DNA of 64,000 nt from UBA1794 sp031552405 (lineage in GTDB: Bacteria; Bacteroidota; Bacteroidia; Bacteroidales; Bacteroidaceae), in NCBI GenBank assembly GCA_031552405.1, contig JAVBMN010000001.1, positions 112,184 through 176,183 on the forward strand, given 5' to 3'. The notes under the pieces are model-generated. The model was not told the DNA's origin. It ran no database searches and worked only from the letters and a program-made list of their open reading frames with translations. Positions 27,101 through 34,894 of the stretch are shown here, in pieces. The translations under genes and the position numbers were made by a program. Positions within the stretch are counted from its first letter, which is position 1. Every line of letters begins with the position of its first letter.

Positions 27101-28064
27101 GGAAGTTTCGGTTGTTCCGGAAGAGCGATATTCCGCAGTCTGTCCCAATCCAGATATTGTTCTTACGATCTTCAAAAAGCCCCCACACATTGTTATTAAT
27201 AAGCGAGCGGTTGTTTCGGGAGCTGTGCACGAAGTATTCCTGGGTATTCTCTTCCTCATTGTATATATAAAGGCCATTGTCCGTACCCAGCCAAAGATTG
27301 CCTTTGCTATCGGGCAGAATTGTCTTCAGGGAGTTTTGTGAGAAAAGGGTTTTCCGTTCAAAGGAACTCCTGTGTATGTCATACTTAAACAAATCGTTCT
27401 CTGTACCAATCCACACACACTGCTTCCTTGGATCAAAGGCCATAGAGATAATCAGTTGCGGTTTGTTGCCAGTAGAAGGCAAACTGATAAATGAATATGA
27501 TTTCCGGGCAGCATCGTACTTATAGATACCGTTTATGCTGCTGATGTAGACGTTTTCTCCATTTGCATCGGCAAGGGAATAAACCGGTTGGGATTGAATC
27601 GCCTTTACATATTGCGCAGTATTCGTTTGAAGAGTATACTGCACCAAGCCCTTCAAGGTGCCCAGCCACAACATGCCCTCTCCCACCCGGCCTATGGAGC
27701 GGATGTCCATTTTACGGGTACCAGGCATAAGTGTATAGGTATTGGCACGAAGATCAAACAAATAGAGTCCGTTACCCGTTCCCACATAAAACTGTTCCGG
27801 CTGTATCCTGAGAAAAGAATGGATAAAAGTACCCACAAGGTTGCCGGATATTGCACCCAGATGCTTCTCCAATACTTTCTCATTACAGGTATACATGCCT
27901 TCCCCGGTTCCGGCCCAGACCTGGTCGAACTCATCTTGAAAGAAACAGCTCACCAATACGCCATCCTTATCTATATTCTCAAACTCACGCGAAGCACGAA
28001 ACTGTGCAGCTATGGAAGTACACAGAAAGAACGAAAGGAAGAAAAGAAGGATACGGTTATTCAT
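24129..28064 (-). CDS. Hybrid two-component system regulator (HTCS) of the catabolic locus
   Basis: Inner-membrane one-protein sensor-regulator of 1311 residues. After a signal peptide, two seven-bladed propellers of regulator-propeller repeats (WAGTGEGMY, WLGTDNGLYI, WIGTDCGISLF) form the periplasmic glycan sensor. A Y_Y_Y domain and one transmembrane helix (about 765-785) follow. The kinase has phospho-His near 828 (NVSHELKTPLS) and an ATP lid region GVGIPAQDLPHIFSRF. The receiver Asp is near 1112 (IIADIMMPIMDG), and an AraC-type HTH ends the protein. Such regulators activate polysaccharide-utilisation genes on binding an oligosaccharide, so the neighbouring GH2/PL11/GH78 genes are the likely targets. 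Its start is 20 bases after the antiporter stop. Confidence 0.95.
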   Translation of the reverse strand: MNNRILLFFLSFFLCTSIAAQFRASREFENIDKDGVLVSCFFQDEFDQVWAGTGEGMYTCNEKVLEKHLGAISGNLVGTFIHSFLRIQPEQFYVGTGNGLYLFDLRANTYTLMPGTRKMDIRSIGRVGEGMLWLGTLKGLVQYTLQTNTAQYVKAIQSQPVYSLADANGENVYISSINGIYKYDAARKSYSFISLPSTGNKPQLIISMAFDPRKQCVWIGTENDLFKYDIHRSSFERKTLFSQNSLKTILPDSKGNLWLGTDNGLYIYNEEENTQEYFVHSSRNNRSLINNNVWGLFEDRKNNIWIGTDCGISLFRNNRNFQVYRWEDIVHSDEGNRITAMLKDSRGNYWLGGTNGLVRWNPATNSTEWYKMRDSRYHISHNRIRNIYEDRDHLLWVATDGGVNRFDYQRSAFVRYYISDSTRTQHANWCYSIFEDKKGRLWIGANLGGLFVVNKEKLLKQGSDSYLAEVNYSAQSVPALTNDRILYAQLAPDGTVWASGASGTSQISANGKKIDYFPITQGGDPQHTLFITCMYLDTAGTVWVGSTGMLERISPQTGKVVSIRGEQLEGNSIQSIVEKGEYLWLTLPDGIVAMNKKTHTLRSIRMDISRNSRSYLDPDSRSIWIGGIDQLTLFNPDSLLAMGTSRYPVVLTTLYINDKPLRTGEAYDGTVSLTTSPEYAQHIRLNHNQNNLAVEFAESEANEYIQSGHCYRLENVDKDWRVLHSDVHRISYSNLSPGEYTLYIQEANDGGSVQSPVRELHITVLPPWYGSIWAKVGYMLLGLALLAWAVNYFRVWSRLRIARIEKEKVMELSNLKMEFLTNVSHELKTPLSLILGPVNKLLATSKSSSSRDLLQTIHRNTMRLSTLVHQIIDIREVDSSRVDLSLASLEIVEFVRSITGVYRETCESKGISIQFVSDVEQLYIQADVLKMESIVNNLLSNACKFTPDNGEIRVTIRYRKEEAPSRFTLTVADSGVGIPAQDLPHIFSRFYQSHATSHLNKEGSGIGLSMVKSYVALHQGEVTVTSDEGKGTTFTVTLPVMNEEVVQTSPQVADTDLTEMRGLHILIVEDNVEIARFIADSLKGMQCTVVHNGKAGVEAAQRLVPDLIIADIMMPIMDGIEMSRLIRRGVFTSTIPIILLTAKDDPRTETDAYKLGVDAFISKPFEIHYLVTRIRQLAHKESLRESKLRNTGAMELREEEVSESQDEKFLSVITQTIEEHLQNPDLNVQKLAELSGYNAKQIYRRLKALTGQTAVDYIKSIRLKKAAILLAQRKFTVAEVMYTVGFSSHSYFSKCFSEKYGKSPKSYMEEC

Positions 28065-28084
28065 GGCGGCAGGTTTAGGTTCTA

Positions 28085-30331
28085 TTACTTACACATTTTC
28101 TCCAGCATCTCCTTTTCGCCCACTACCCATACCAAGTCGCCCGGTTCAAACACCACCGAGTGGTGAGGGTTCATCAAGGAGGCATCCGGCCTTTCTATTC
28201 CAATGACCAGACAACTGTGTTTCCTGCCAATCTCCGACTCGCCAATGCTTTGCCCCATGTAGGGGAAGTGCTCATCGATGGTAAACGATAACAGGTTCAT
28301 CTCTTTGGTGGCCTGTGGCGCTTCAACTTCATTCTGCTCCATCTCTATCCTCTCGGTAAAGAGGCGAATCTGTTCATCCGTACCGGCCACGCCGATCTTA
28401 TCCTGCGGATAAATATATTCCGAGCTGCCGGGAATGTAAATCTCGTGATGGCCACGGGTAATCTTCACTACATTGACACCATAGGTATTTCTGAAGTCAA
28501 GCTCCTTCAGGGTTTTCCCGATATACGAAGAATCAGGGGATACTACCACGTTGGATATATGAATGTTCTTGTCATTGAGCTGACTCTTGAAAAACGCTTT
28601 CAACGGATGACGCTGCCTTTCGGCTTCTTCGCGCTGGTTGAGATTGATAAGGAAACGACTTTCCAACCGGTCATACTGATTCAGATCCCGGCGGAAAATA
28701 AAGGTGAGAAGCAACAGCGCCAAGGCGATGATGATTGCCCAGATATATCCAAAGTCGAACCATTGGATCAGCACAAACGTGATAGCTGCAACGGCCACAA
28801 ACACGCGGAGCAGAACCATAGGTATCAACCGGCCCCGGTTGTACTTATTATCATTCCAGAGCTTCATGAACAGTTCTGGCGAATTCGTACGATTCGACAC
28901 CAATGCGATAATAAACGGAGCCATACACACCAGCGTAAGCACCGCCGAAAGAACAGTACCCCAGATTCCTTCTATCTTATCATTCAGAAATGGAGTAAGA
29001 AAGTTCAAAGAAAACCAAATTACCGCCACCAACAGCACCACATAGATAATGATCTTGCCTGTATAGGTCTTCAGCAGCTGTTTCCACTCGCTCTCATGAT
29101 TGATCGTTTTAGAGCCGGAAGCGTAGCGGTTCAAATATGCCACCGTACGATCAGGCAGCACCTTGTACAGCCAGCTGGCAAACGGATCGGCCAGGCGGAT
29201 GAAGTAAGGAGTTGTAAAGGTTGTAATCACAGAAACTGCCACGATGATAGGATAAATAACCTCATTCATCACGCCAAGGCTCACACCTAACGCTGCAATA
29301 ATAAAAGCAAACTCCCCGATCTGTGCCAGACTGAATCCCGAGCGAACGGATGTTTTCAGGTTCTGCCCCGATAACAATACACCAAAAGAAGAGAAAAATG
29401 CCTTTCCTATTATAGTGGTCAGTGTGATGATTAACACTGGCCATGCATATTCCACCAGCACCGCCGGATTGACCAGCATACCCACAGATACAAAAAAGAT
29501 AGCTCCGAAAAGATCTTTCACCGGTTTTATGATATGTTCAATATGCTCCGCCTCCACTGTTTCAGCCAGGATAGAGCCCATAATGAATGCTCCCAATGCA
29601 GCCGAAAAACCAGTATGGGTAGCCAGTACTACCATCGCCAGACATAATCCGAGGGAGATGATGAGCAGTGTCTCATCATTCATCAACTTCCTGGCTTTCT
29701 TAAAGAATGCCGGCAGGATATAGATCCCCACCAGGAACCAAAGCACCAGAAAGAAAGCTACTTTCAGGATACTGCCCAGCATGGCCTCTCCGGCAAAGTC
29801 GCGCGTAACGGCCATTGTGGAGAGGAGCACCATCATCAGGATAGCCACCAGGTCCTCGACCACCAAAGTGCCAAAAACAATCCCCGTAAACTTCTGGCTT
29901 CGTATCCCTAAGTCATTAAACGCCTTGATAATAATAGTGGTAGATGACATGGAAAGCATACCGCCCAAAAAGATACTATCCATGGACGACCACCCCAAAA
30001 GGATACCCACAAAGTATCCTATTATCAGCATGGTTACCACCTCCGTAATAGCCGTGATAAACGCACTGCCACCCACATTCATCAGCTTCTTAAAGCTAAA
30101 CTCTAATCCAAGGGCGAAAAGAAGGAAAACTACTCCAATCTCTGCCCAGATATTAATATTCGCAGCATCTGCAACAGTAGGGAATACATGTATGTACGGA
30201 CCGGCTAACAATCCAGCCACAATATAGCCCAATACCAAGGGCTGTTTCAGCCATTTGAAGATTAATGTGATGATTCCTGCCGAGACCAGAATAAGAGCCA
30301 AGTCTGACATCAAGAGAGGTAAATGTGACAT
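28085..30331 (-). CDS. CPA2-family cation/proton antiporter with TrkA-C domains
   Basis: Inner-membrane monovalent cation/H+ antiporter of 748 residues. About a dozen helices form the exchanger core (VLGYIVAGLLAGPYIHVFP, FALGLEFSFKKL, MLSMSSTTIIIKAF, TLVVEDLVAILMMV). A further group of helices lies around 425-560. Two cytoplasmic RCK-C/TrkA-C domains follow (VVSPDSSYIGKTLKELDFR and FPYMGQSIGESEIG), the second ending GDLVWVVG. These domains bind ligands that gate transport. KefB-like potassium/proton exchange or pH homeostasis is the general role; ion choice is not visible. A promoter with TATATTTG (30361-30368) precedes it. The regulator gene follows after 20 bases. Confidence 0.92.
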   Translation of the reverse strand: MSHLPLLMSDLALILVSAGIITLIFKWLKQPLVLGYIVAGLLAGPYIHVFPTVADAANINIWAEIGVVFLLFALGLEFSFKKLMNVGGSAFITAITEVVTMLIIGYFVGILLGWSSMDSIFLGGMLSMSSTTIIIKAFNDLGIRSQKFTGIVFGTLVVEDLVAILMMVLLSTMAVTRDFAGEAMLGSILKVAFFLVLWFLVGIYILPAFFKKARKLMNDETLLIISLGLCLAMVVLATHTGFSAALGAFIMGSILAETVEAEHIEHIIKPVKDLFGAIFFVSVGMLVNPAVLVEYAWPVLIITLTTIIGKAFFSSFGVLLSGQNLKTSVRSGFSLAQIGEFAFIIAALGVSLGVMNEVIYPIIVAVSVITTFTTPYFIRLADPFASWLYKVLPDRTVAYLNRYASGSKTINHESEWKQLLKTYTGKIIIYVVLLVAVIWFSLNFLTPFLNDKIEGIWGTVLSAVLTLVCMAPFIIALVSNRTNSPELFMKLWNDNKYNRGRLIPMVLLRVFVAVAAITFVLIQWFDFGYIWAIIIALALLLLTFIFRRDLNQYDRLESRFLINLNQREEAERQRHPLKAFFKSQLNDKNIHISNVVVSPDSSYIGKTLKELDFRNTYGVNVVKITRGHHEIYIPGSSEYIYPQDKIGVAGTDEQIRLFTERIEMEQNEVEAPQATKEMNLLSFTIDEHFPYMGQSIGESEIGRKHSCLVIGIERPDASLMNPHHSVVFEPGDLVWVVGEKEMLEKMCK

Positions 30332-30360
30332 GTATGATCAGAAACTTAAGTTTTGTCGTG

Positions 30361-30390
30361 CAAATATAAATAAAAAGCGTGAAAAGCAAG
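30361..30390 (-). promoter_or_regulatory. Promoter of the antiporter gene
   Basis: The minus strand reads CTTG, an 18-base spacer and TATATTTG (30361-30368). Transcription would start near 30354, 23 bases before the ATG. The rest of the 300-base gap to the helicase ATG is described as the helicase leader. Confidence 0.55.
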
Positions 30391-30476
30391 CATTCCACAT
30401 ACCCCCGTTCACACGAAATAACACAGATTCAGACGTTTTATTTCCTACTTATCCGGTTTTTATTCTTACCTTTGCC

Positions 30477-30633
30477 GCGCAAATCGTCAAATTTGTACTT
30501 GAATCTTTCGTCATTATGCCTTGATTCGTCCTTGGACTGACGAATTCTTCTCCCATCGCAAACCGACTTCAGAATCAGCCCCGAATCATAACTTAATAAA
30601 GCTGTACCCAATAATGCAGCTGCAAAAGAATAA
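30477..30633 (+). promoter_or_regulatory. Promoter and long leader of the DEAD-box helicase gene
   Basis: TACCTTTG at 30477-30484 is a good -7 element without a clear -33 box. It implies a leader of about 140 bases before the ATG at 30634. Long structured leaders are common on helicase and cold-shock genes, where they mediate temperature control. No specific known motif is visible. Confidence 0.5.
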
Positions 30634-31935
30634 ATGACATTTAAAGAACTGAAAATCAATGAGCCTATATTAAAGGCTCTGACCCTCAAGAAATACGAAA
30701 CGCCCACCCCTATTCAGGAACAAGCCATACCCGTAGGCCTTAGCGGACGCGACCTGCTGGGTATCGCTCAAACGGGAACCGGTAAGACCGCCGCGTTTGC
30801 AATCCCCATCATTCAACTGCTTAATCAACCTAAGTCCGCCGCGCAGAGACGCGAAATAAGGGCGTTAATCCTGACTCCCACCCGCGAGCTGGCTATACAG
30901 ATAGACGAGTGTTTCAGCGACTATGCTCAATACACCGGCCTGCGCCATCAAGTGATATTTGGTGGTGTGAACCAGAAACCGCAGGTAGATCAGCTACGAC
31001 GAGGTACAGACATCTTGGTGGCTACACCCGGACGACTGCTTGACCTGATCAGCCAAAGAGAGGTTTCTCTCAAGCACATCCAGCACTTTGTACTGGACGA
31101 GGCCGACCGTATGCTAGATATGGGATTCATCCATGACATCAAGCGTTTGCTGCCCCTGCTGCCCAAGCAGAAACAAACGCTCTTCTTCTCGGCTACCATG
31201 CCCACAAGCATTGCCAGCCTGTCAAGAAGTATCCTGCACAACCCCGAACGGGTGGAGGTTGCTCCGGTTTCGTCGGTAGTAGACACCATCGAACAACGTT
31301 TATATTATGTAGAGAAACCGCAAAAGGGCGAATTGCTCCATATCGTACTAAATGAGGAAAAGGATAAGTCGGTACTCGTCTTTTCGCGCACCAAGCACGG
31401 AGCAGACAAGATCGCCCGCATCCTCAAGAAGAAAGGCATCGAATGTGATGCCATCCACGGAAATAAAACGCAGGTAGCCCGCCAGCGCGCCCTGCTCAAC
31501 TTTAAAACCGGGAAAAGCCGTGTCATCGTAGCCACCGACATTGCCGCACGTGGTATCGACATAGCCAACCTGGGAATGGTTATCAACTATGATCTGCCCG
31601 ATGTGGCTGAGACCTACGTGCACCGGATTGGACGTACCGGCAGAGCAGGACACGAGGGAATCGCCCTTACCTTCTGCGCCCAGGATGAACAACCCATGGT
31701 AAAAGATATCCAAAAACTCACCGGAAAGAAGCTCTATGTAGCTCCCACCCCCGAATTATCATCCATTATAAACCCTAAAACAGATATACTTAATGGCCAA
31801 ATCAGTATCGTACAACAAGAGAGAAGTAGAGAAAAAGAAGCAAAGCAAAAGGCAGGAAAAAGAACAACGCAAAGAGCAGCGCAAGGCGAACAGCGGAAGC
31901 GGGTCGCTCGACGACATGATTGCGTACGTGGATGA
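30634..31935 (+). CDS. DEAD-box ATP-dependent RNA helicase, RhlE type
   Basis: Cytoplasmic RNA helicase of 433 residues that unwinds short duplexes in ribosome assembly or mRNA decay. All family motifs are visible: Q motif (YETPTPIQEQ), AQTGTGKT (45-52), PTRELA (82-87), TPGR (131-134), DEAD (155-158), SAT (186-188), ATDIAARGID (300-309) and HRIGRTGRAG (330-339). The core ends near 375. A basic tail of about 50 residues (QERSREKEAKQKAGKRTTQR) follows. The tail from residue 387 is encoded by the same DNA as the start of the next gene, in another frame (143-base overlap). Basic tails in this family bind RNA. Confidence 0.95.
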   Translation: MTFKELKINEPILKALTLKKYETPTPIQEQAIPVGLSGRDLLGIAQTGTGKTAAFAIPIIQLLNQPKSAAQRREIRALILTPTRELAIQIDECFSDYAQYTGLRHQVIFGGVNQKPQVDQLRRGTDILVATPGRLLDLISQREVSLKHIQHFVLDEADRMLDMGFIHDIKRLLPLLPKQKQTLFFSATMPTSIASLSRSILHNPERVEVAPVSSVVDTIEQRLYYVEKPQKGELLHIVLNEEKDKSVLVFSRTKHGADKIARILKKKGIECDAIHGNKTQVARQRALLNFKTGKSRVIVATDIAARGIDIANLGMVINYDLPDVAETYVHRIGRTGRAGHEGIALTFCAQDEQPMVKDIQKLTGKKLYVAPTPELSSIINPKTDILNGQISIVQQERSREKEAKQKAGKRTTQRAAQGEQRKRVARRHDCVRG

Positions 31936-32236
31936 AAACGGTATGATTACCGACACCCCACCCGATCCCACACAAAAGACAGTAGTGGACATAGAGGCTA
32001 TTGCCGTATCTACCCCCAAGAAAGAGGATGTCAAAGATCCCATCCTGAAGGGTCGTGTGGAATTCTTTAATTCTGACAAGGGATTCGGATTCATCAAACA
32101 ATCCGGTACTGTAGACAAGTATTTCTTCCATATCAGCAACGCCCCTGAAGAAATCGCAGAAGGAAACATGGTAGCCTTCGAACTGGAAAAGGGACCAAAG
32201 GGTATGAATGCGGTACGGATCACGCTGGATAAGTAA
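31793..32236 (+). CDS. Cold-shock-domain RNA-binding protein
   Basis: A 147-residue protein. An N-terminal basic helical region (NKREVEKKKQSKRQEKEQRK) and an acidic linker precede a C-terminal cold-shock domain (residues 84-147). RNP-type motifs KGFGFI (96-101) and YFFHIS (110-115) are present. It probably binds single-stranded RNA or DNA, and with the helicase upstream it may act as an RNA chaperone pair. This form, with a basic N-terminal extension, is common in Bacteroides. The gene starts inside the helicase gene in the -2/+1 frame, so translation is likely coupled. A long inverted repeat at 32299-32367 follows. Confidence 0.92.
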   Translation: MAKSVSYNKREVEKKKQSKRQEKEQRKEQRKANSGSGSLDDMIAYVDENGMITDTPPDPTQKTVVDIEAIAVSTPKKEDVKDPILKGRVEFFNSDKGFGFIKQSGTVDKYFFHISNAPEEIAEGNMVAFELEKGPKGMNAVRITLDK

Positions 32237-32298
32237 TCCGTCGCTCACCTTAACTTTCCGCACCCTTCCTCCCTTCTTGAAAGGAGGTAGCTATATAT

Positions 32299-32367
32299 AG
32301 GTCGGATTGCATCCGCCCGCTGAATAAGCAAAAGTGTATTCAGCGGGCAGATGCAATCTGCCCCTAC
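32299..32367. repeat. Long inverted repeat / terminator after the cold-shock gene
   Basis: GCCCGCTGAATA (32325-32336) and TATTCAGCGGGC (32347-32358... complement arm) pair perfectly. Flanking ATTGCATC/GATGCAAT and TAGG/CCTA extend the stem to nearly 30 bases with few mismatches. The sequence is of the dispersed intergenic type common in Bacteroides genomes. It would act as a strong bidirectional RNA hairpin. Confidence 0.65.
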
Positions 32368-32433
32368 TGTAAACCACTGTTCTAATAAATGATAAATTCA
32401 GCGGACTACAGGCACTACACAAAACAAAAGTTC

Positions 32434-32441
32434 TATCTTTG
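32434..32441 (+). promoter_or_regulatory. -7 element (TATCTTTG) of the flavoprotein gene
   Basis: TATCTTTG matches the Bacteroides -7 consensus 29 bases before the ATG at 32471. No convincing -33 box is present. Confidence 0.45.
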
Positions 32442-32470
32442 TAAATCTGAATAACTTAACAAGCCACAAT

Positions 32471-33013
32471 ATGAAGAATATCCTTGTACTTACCGGTAGT
32501 CCTCGCAAAGAGGGTAACAGCAGCCTAATAGCCGAAACCTTCATCCGTGCTGCTAAACAGTCCGGGCATACAGTGACCCGCTTTGATGCCGGACACAAAA
32601 CTATCAGGCCCTGTATCGCCTGCGACAAATGCTTCAGCAAAGGCAATCCATGCGTATTTAACGACAGTTTCAATGAGCTGGCTCCATTGATTGAAGCAGC
32701 AGACTTGATCCTCTTTTCTACCCCGCTGTATTGGTTCGGCTTCCCAGCCCAACTAAAGTCGGCCATCGACAAGATATACTCCCTTATGGTAGGCGAACGC
32801 CCGGTACAAGACAAAGAAACCATGCTCTTTGTATGCGGCGAAACGGATGAAATGACCGATTTCGATGGCATCCAGCGTACCTATGAACTCACCAACCGTT
32901 TCCTGAGATGGACAGATAAGGGCACTCTCTTCATCCCCAATGTCAACAAACCAGGCGACATCCTCCAGACCAATGCCTTGGAGAAAGCCGAAAAACTGGG
33001 AGAAAACCTGTAA
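32471..33013 (+). CDS. NAD(P)H-dependent flavoprotein with Cys cluster
   Basis: Cytoplasmic flavodoxin-fold oxidoreductase of 180 residues. The FMN phosphate loop is TGSPRKEGNSS (8-18). The flavin-ring loop is STPLYWFGFPAQLKSAID. Between them is a cysteine cluster, CIACDKC plus a fourth Cys61 (Cys48, 51, 54, 61). This spacing is like that of archaeal iron-sulfur flavoproteins, so a 4Fe-4S cluster is possible though not proven. These enzymes reduce quinones, metals or nitro compounds. It is followed after 3 bases by an acetyltransferase gene, so the two form an operon. Confidence 0.85.
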   Translation: MKNILVLTGSPRKEGNSSLIAETFIRAAKQSGHTVTRFDAGHKTIRPCIACDKCFSKGNPCVFNDSFNELAPLIEAADLILFSTPLYWFGFPAQLKSAIDKIYSLMVGERPVQDKETMLFVCGETDEMTDFDGIQRTYELTNRFLRWTDKGTLFIPNVNKPGDILQTNALEKAEKLGENL

Positions 33014-33016
33014 CCC

Positions 33017-33598
33017 ATGGATATCAAAGAAATCATGCGTTCGGGCAAGATGTATAACGACTTGTCCGATTCCTTGGTACGTCAACGGGAACAAACCGTT
33101 TTTCTGACCAACGAATACAACCAGAGCTTCGGGAAAGAGAAGACCCAACGCGAAGCCATCCTCCGTAAGTTCCTGCATTCTATTGGAGAAAACGTCCACT
33201 TCGAGCCCAGCTTCCGCTGTGAATTTGGCTTCCATATCGCCATCGGCAATAACTTCTACGCCAACTTTGATTGCATCATGCTCGATGCGAACTACATCAC
33301 CATTGGTAACAATGTGCTATTAGGCCCCCGTGTAGGCCTCTATACCGCAAACCATGCCATCGATGCCGCCGAGCGCATAGCCGGAGGCTGCTACGCCCGT
33401 CCCATCCAAATCGGTAATAATGTATGGGTAGGTGCCAATGTAGACATCATGGGTGGCGTCACCATAGGTGACAACTCTATCATCGGCGCAGGTAGCGTAG
33501 TGACCAAAAATGTCCCACCCAATGTCATCGCCGCAGGAGTGCCTTGTAAAGTAATCAGGGAGATTACTGAGGAGGATAAAACGGGGTTCGCAGTCTGA
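33017..33598 (+). CDS. Sugar O-acetyltransferase, hexapeptide-repeat (Maa/LacA-like)
   Basis: Cytoplasmic acetyl-CoA-dependent transferase of 193 residues. The N-terminal Mac motif region (MRSGKMYNDLSDSLVRQRE) precedes a left-handed beta-helix of hexapeptide repeats (ITIGNNVLLGPRVGLYT, IQIGNNVWVGANVDIMGGV, TIGDNSIIGAGSVVTK). The catalytic His is in the conserved YTANHAID. The family acetylates maltose, galactosides or other sugars; the acceptor is not visible. The length is normal. It ends at a bidirectional hairpin shared with the convergent operon. Confidence 0.93.
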   Translation: MDIKEIMRSGKMYNDLSDSLVRQREQTVFLTNEYNQSFGKEKTQREAILRKFLHSIGENVHFEPSFRCEFGFHIAIGNNFYANFDCIMLDANYITIGNNVLLGPRVGLYTANHAIDAAERIAGGCYARPIQIGNNVWVGANVDIMGGVTIGDNSIIGAGSVVTKNVPPNVIAAGVPCKVIREITEEDKTGFAV

Positions 33599-33626
33599 AA
33601 TTTGTTTTTAGCTCCTTGGATCTACA

Positions 33627-33663
33627 AGAAAGAGATGCCCCGGCTGTAGGGACATCTCTTTCT
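33627..33663. terminator. Bidirectional terminator between convergent operons
   Basis: AGAAAGAGATG (33627-33637) pairs with CATCTCTTTCT (33653-33663). The plus strand is followed by T-rich sequence and the minus strand by TTGTAGATCC after a T-containing arm. It lies between the acetyltransferase stop and the end of the eight-gene minus operon. Confidence 0.7.
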
Positions 33664-33686
33664 TTGCTTATTTCCTTTAGTTTAAA

Positions 33687-34826
33687 TCAACCAGGAATCA
33701 CCGCTATTTCGCTGGCATACCCTTTTGTTCCATCTTTAGTTCCGGGAGCTCCCGACTTTCCGTTGCTTCCATTGGAACCTCTATTTCCTCTGACGCCATC
33801 ACAATTACCATATCCGCCTTCTGCGCCTACTCCGCCATTAGCCCCTTTTCCGCCTATACTTTTTTTACCACCTTGAGAAGTTTCACTACTTGTTCTTACA
33901 AGCTCTATATACTGAAACGGCAGTTGGATAATGACAGGAACGTCTTTGGCATCACCGGCATTACCGCCATTAGCGCCATTACCACCATGACCGCCACTAC
34001 CGCCATTGCCGCCGTTGCCACCATCAATATCAGTACAAGTACCTTTATGTACATTTCCACCATGACCACCGTTGCCGCCTGTACCACCATGACCACCGTT
34101 TCCAGCGTTTCCACCATTACCCGATCTGGTTTGAACAGTAAGGATACCCTTTAATTCATTTATGATACAGATTTCAGCACTTTTATGTCCGGTTCCCATA
34201 TAGCCTTCGCCCCCACATGAGCCATTGTTCCCATTTGTTCCCGGATTTCCATGACAACGTACACTACCATCCGCTCCATTAGTTCCATGATTTCCATTAC
34301 CCCCATCAGCGCCATTCTGACCATGGGTTCCATCTTTACCCACAATATTTATAGTATTGATAGCACTATTGGGAGATTCCGGAGCAACAATAGTATCAGC
34401 AAAGAGCACCCAATCAGTATTGAGAACAACCAAGGATCCTTTTTCTGTAAAATTTACAGTTTCGCAATTGTATATTACCAACTGCTCCTTCTCTATCGTT
34501 TGTGTAGAGTCCACCAGCAGGTTTTTCTTTGAAAAAACAGTTACCTTCATCGGAAAACCGTACGCTATAACTCCCATATCCTCTTCCATCAATTGGTCTA
34601 AACCTCCAAAAAGATAGCGATATACCTTCGAAACAACATCCATTTCCGAAGTCTCTTCCTTAGCAGCTTCGTTGGCTGAGAAATACGGATATACCATCTC
34701 ATTCTGATTGAGTAACTCTTTCAGCTTTTCCAATGACTTTACTTCTAAAACAGTTGTTACCCCTGTTTCCAAATTCCCTTTATGACCAAATTTCTCTGCT
34801 CGACTGTAAAAATCCATTTTTGCCAT
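33687..34826 (-). CDS. Glycine-rich collagen-like protein 1, last gene of the DUF6603 operon
   Basis: A 379-residue protein without signal peptide. The first ~165 residues are ordinary globular sequence (DFYSRAEKFGHKGNLETG; LVVLNTDWVLFADTIV). From about 165 the chain becomes glycine/asparagine-rich with collagen-like and GNGG repeats (GTHGQNGADGGNGNHGTNG; GNGGNGGSGGHGGNGANGG). These are interrupted by two short beta-type segments (ICIINELKGILTVQTRSG and VPVIIQLPFQYIELVRTS). The C-terminus is GTKGYASEIAVIPG. Such tails can form polyglycine-II-type bundles or fibres. It has the same architecture as the adjacent upstream gene, so the two are probably ancient paralogues. Function unknown. Confidence 0.8.
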   Translation of the reverse strand: MAKMDFYSRAEKFGHKGNLETGVTTVLEVKSLEKLKELLNQNEMVYPYFSANEAAKEETSEMDVVSKVYRYLFGGLDQLMEEDMGVIAYGFPMKVTVFSKKNLLVDSTQTIEKEQLVIYNCETVNFTEKGSLVVLNTDWVLFADTIVAPESPNSAINTINIVGKDGTHGQNGADGGNGNHGTNGADGSVRCHGNPGTNGNNGSCGGEGYMGTGHKSAEICIINELKGILTVQTRSGNGGNAGNGGHGGTGGNGGHGGNVHKGTCTDIDGGNGGNGGSGGHGGNGANGGNAGDAKDVPVIIQLPFQYIELVRTSSETSQGGKKSIGGKGANGGVGAEGGYGNCDGVRGNRGSNGSNGKSGAPGTKDGTKGYASEIAVIPG

Positions 34827-34894
34827 TTTTCTAATTTTTAAATTATCAATATTCTAAGAAGCTGCTTTGAATTTCCTTACAGCCTCTTCTATGT

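Noticed and set aside
33905..34345. Methionine/valine-rich frames in the glycine-rich genes
   Set aside because: They are out-of-frame readings of the GGN repeats in the real genes and have no ordinary protein composition.
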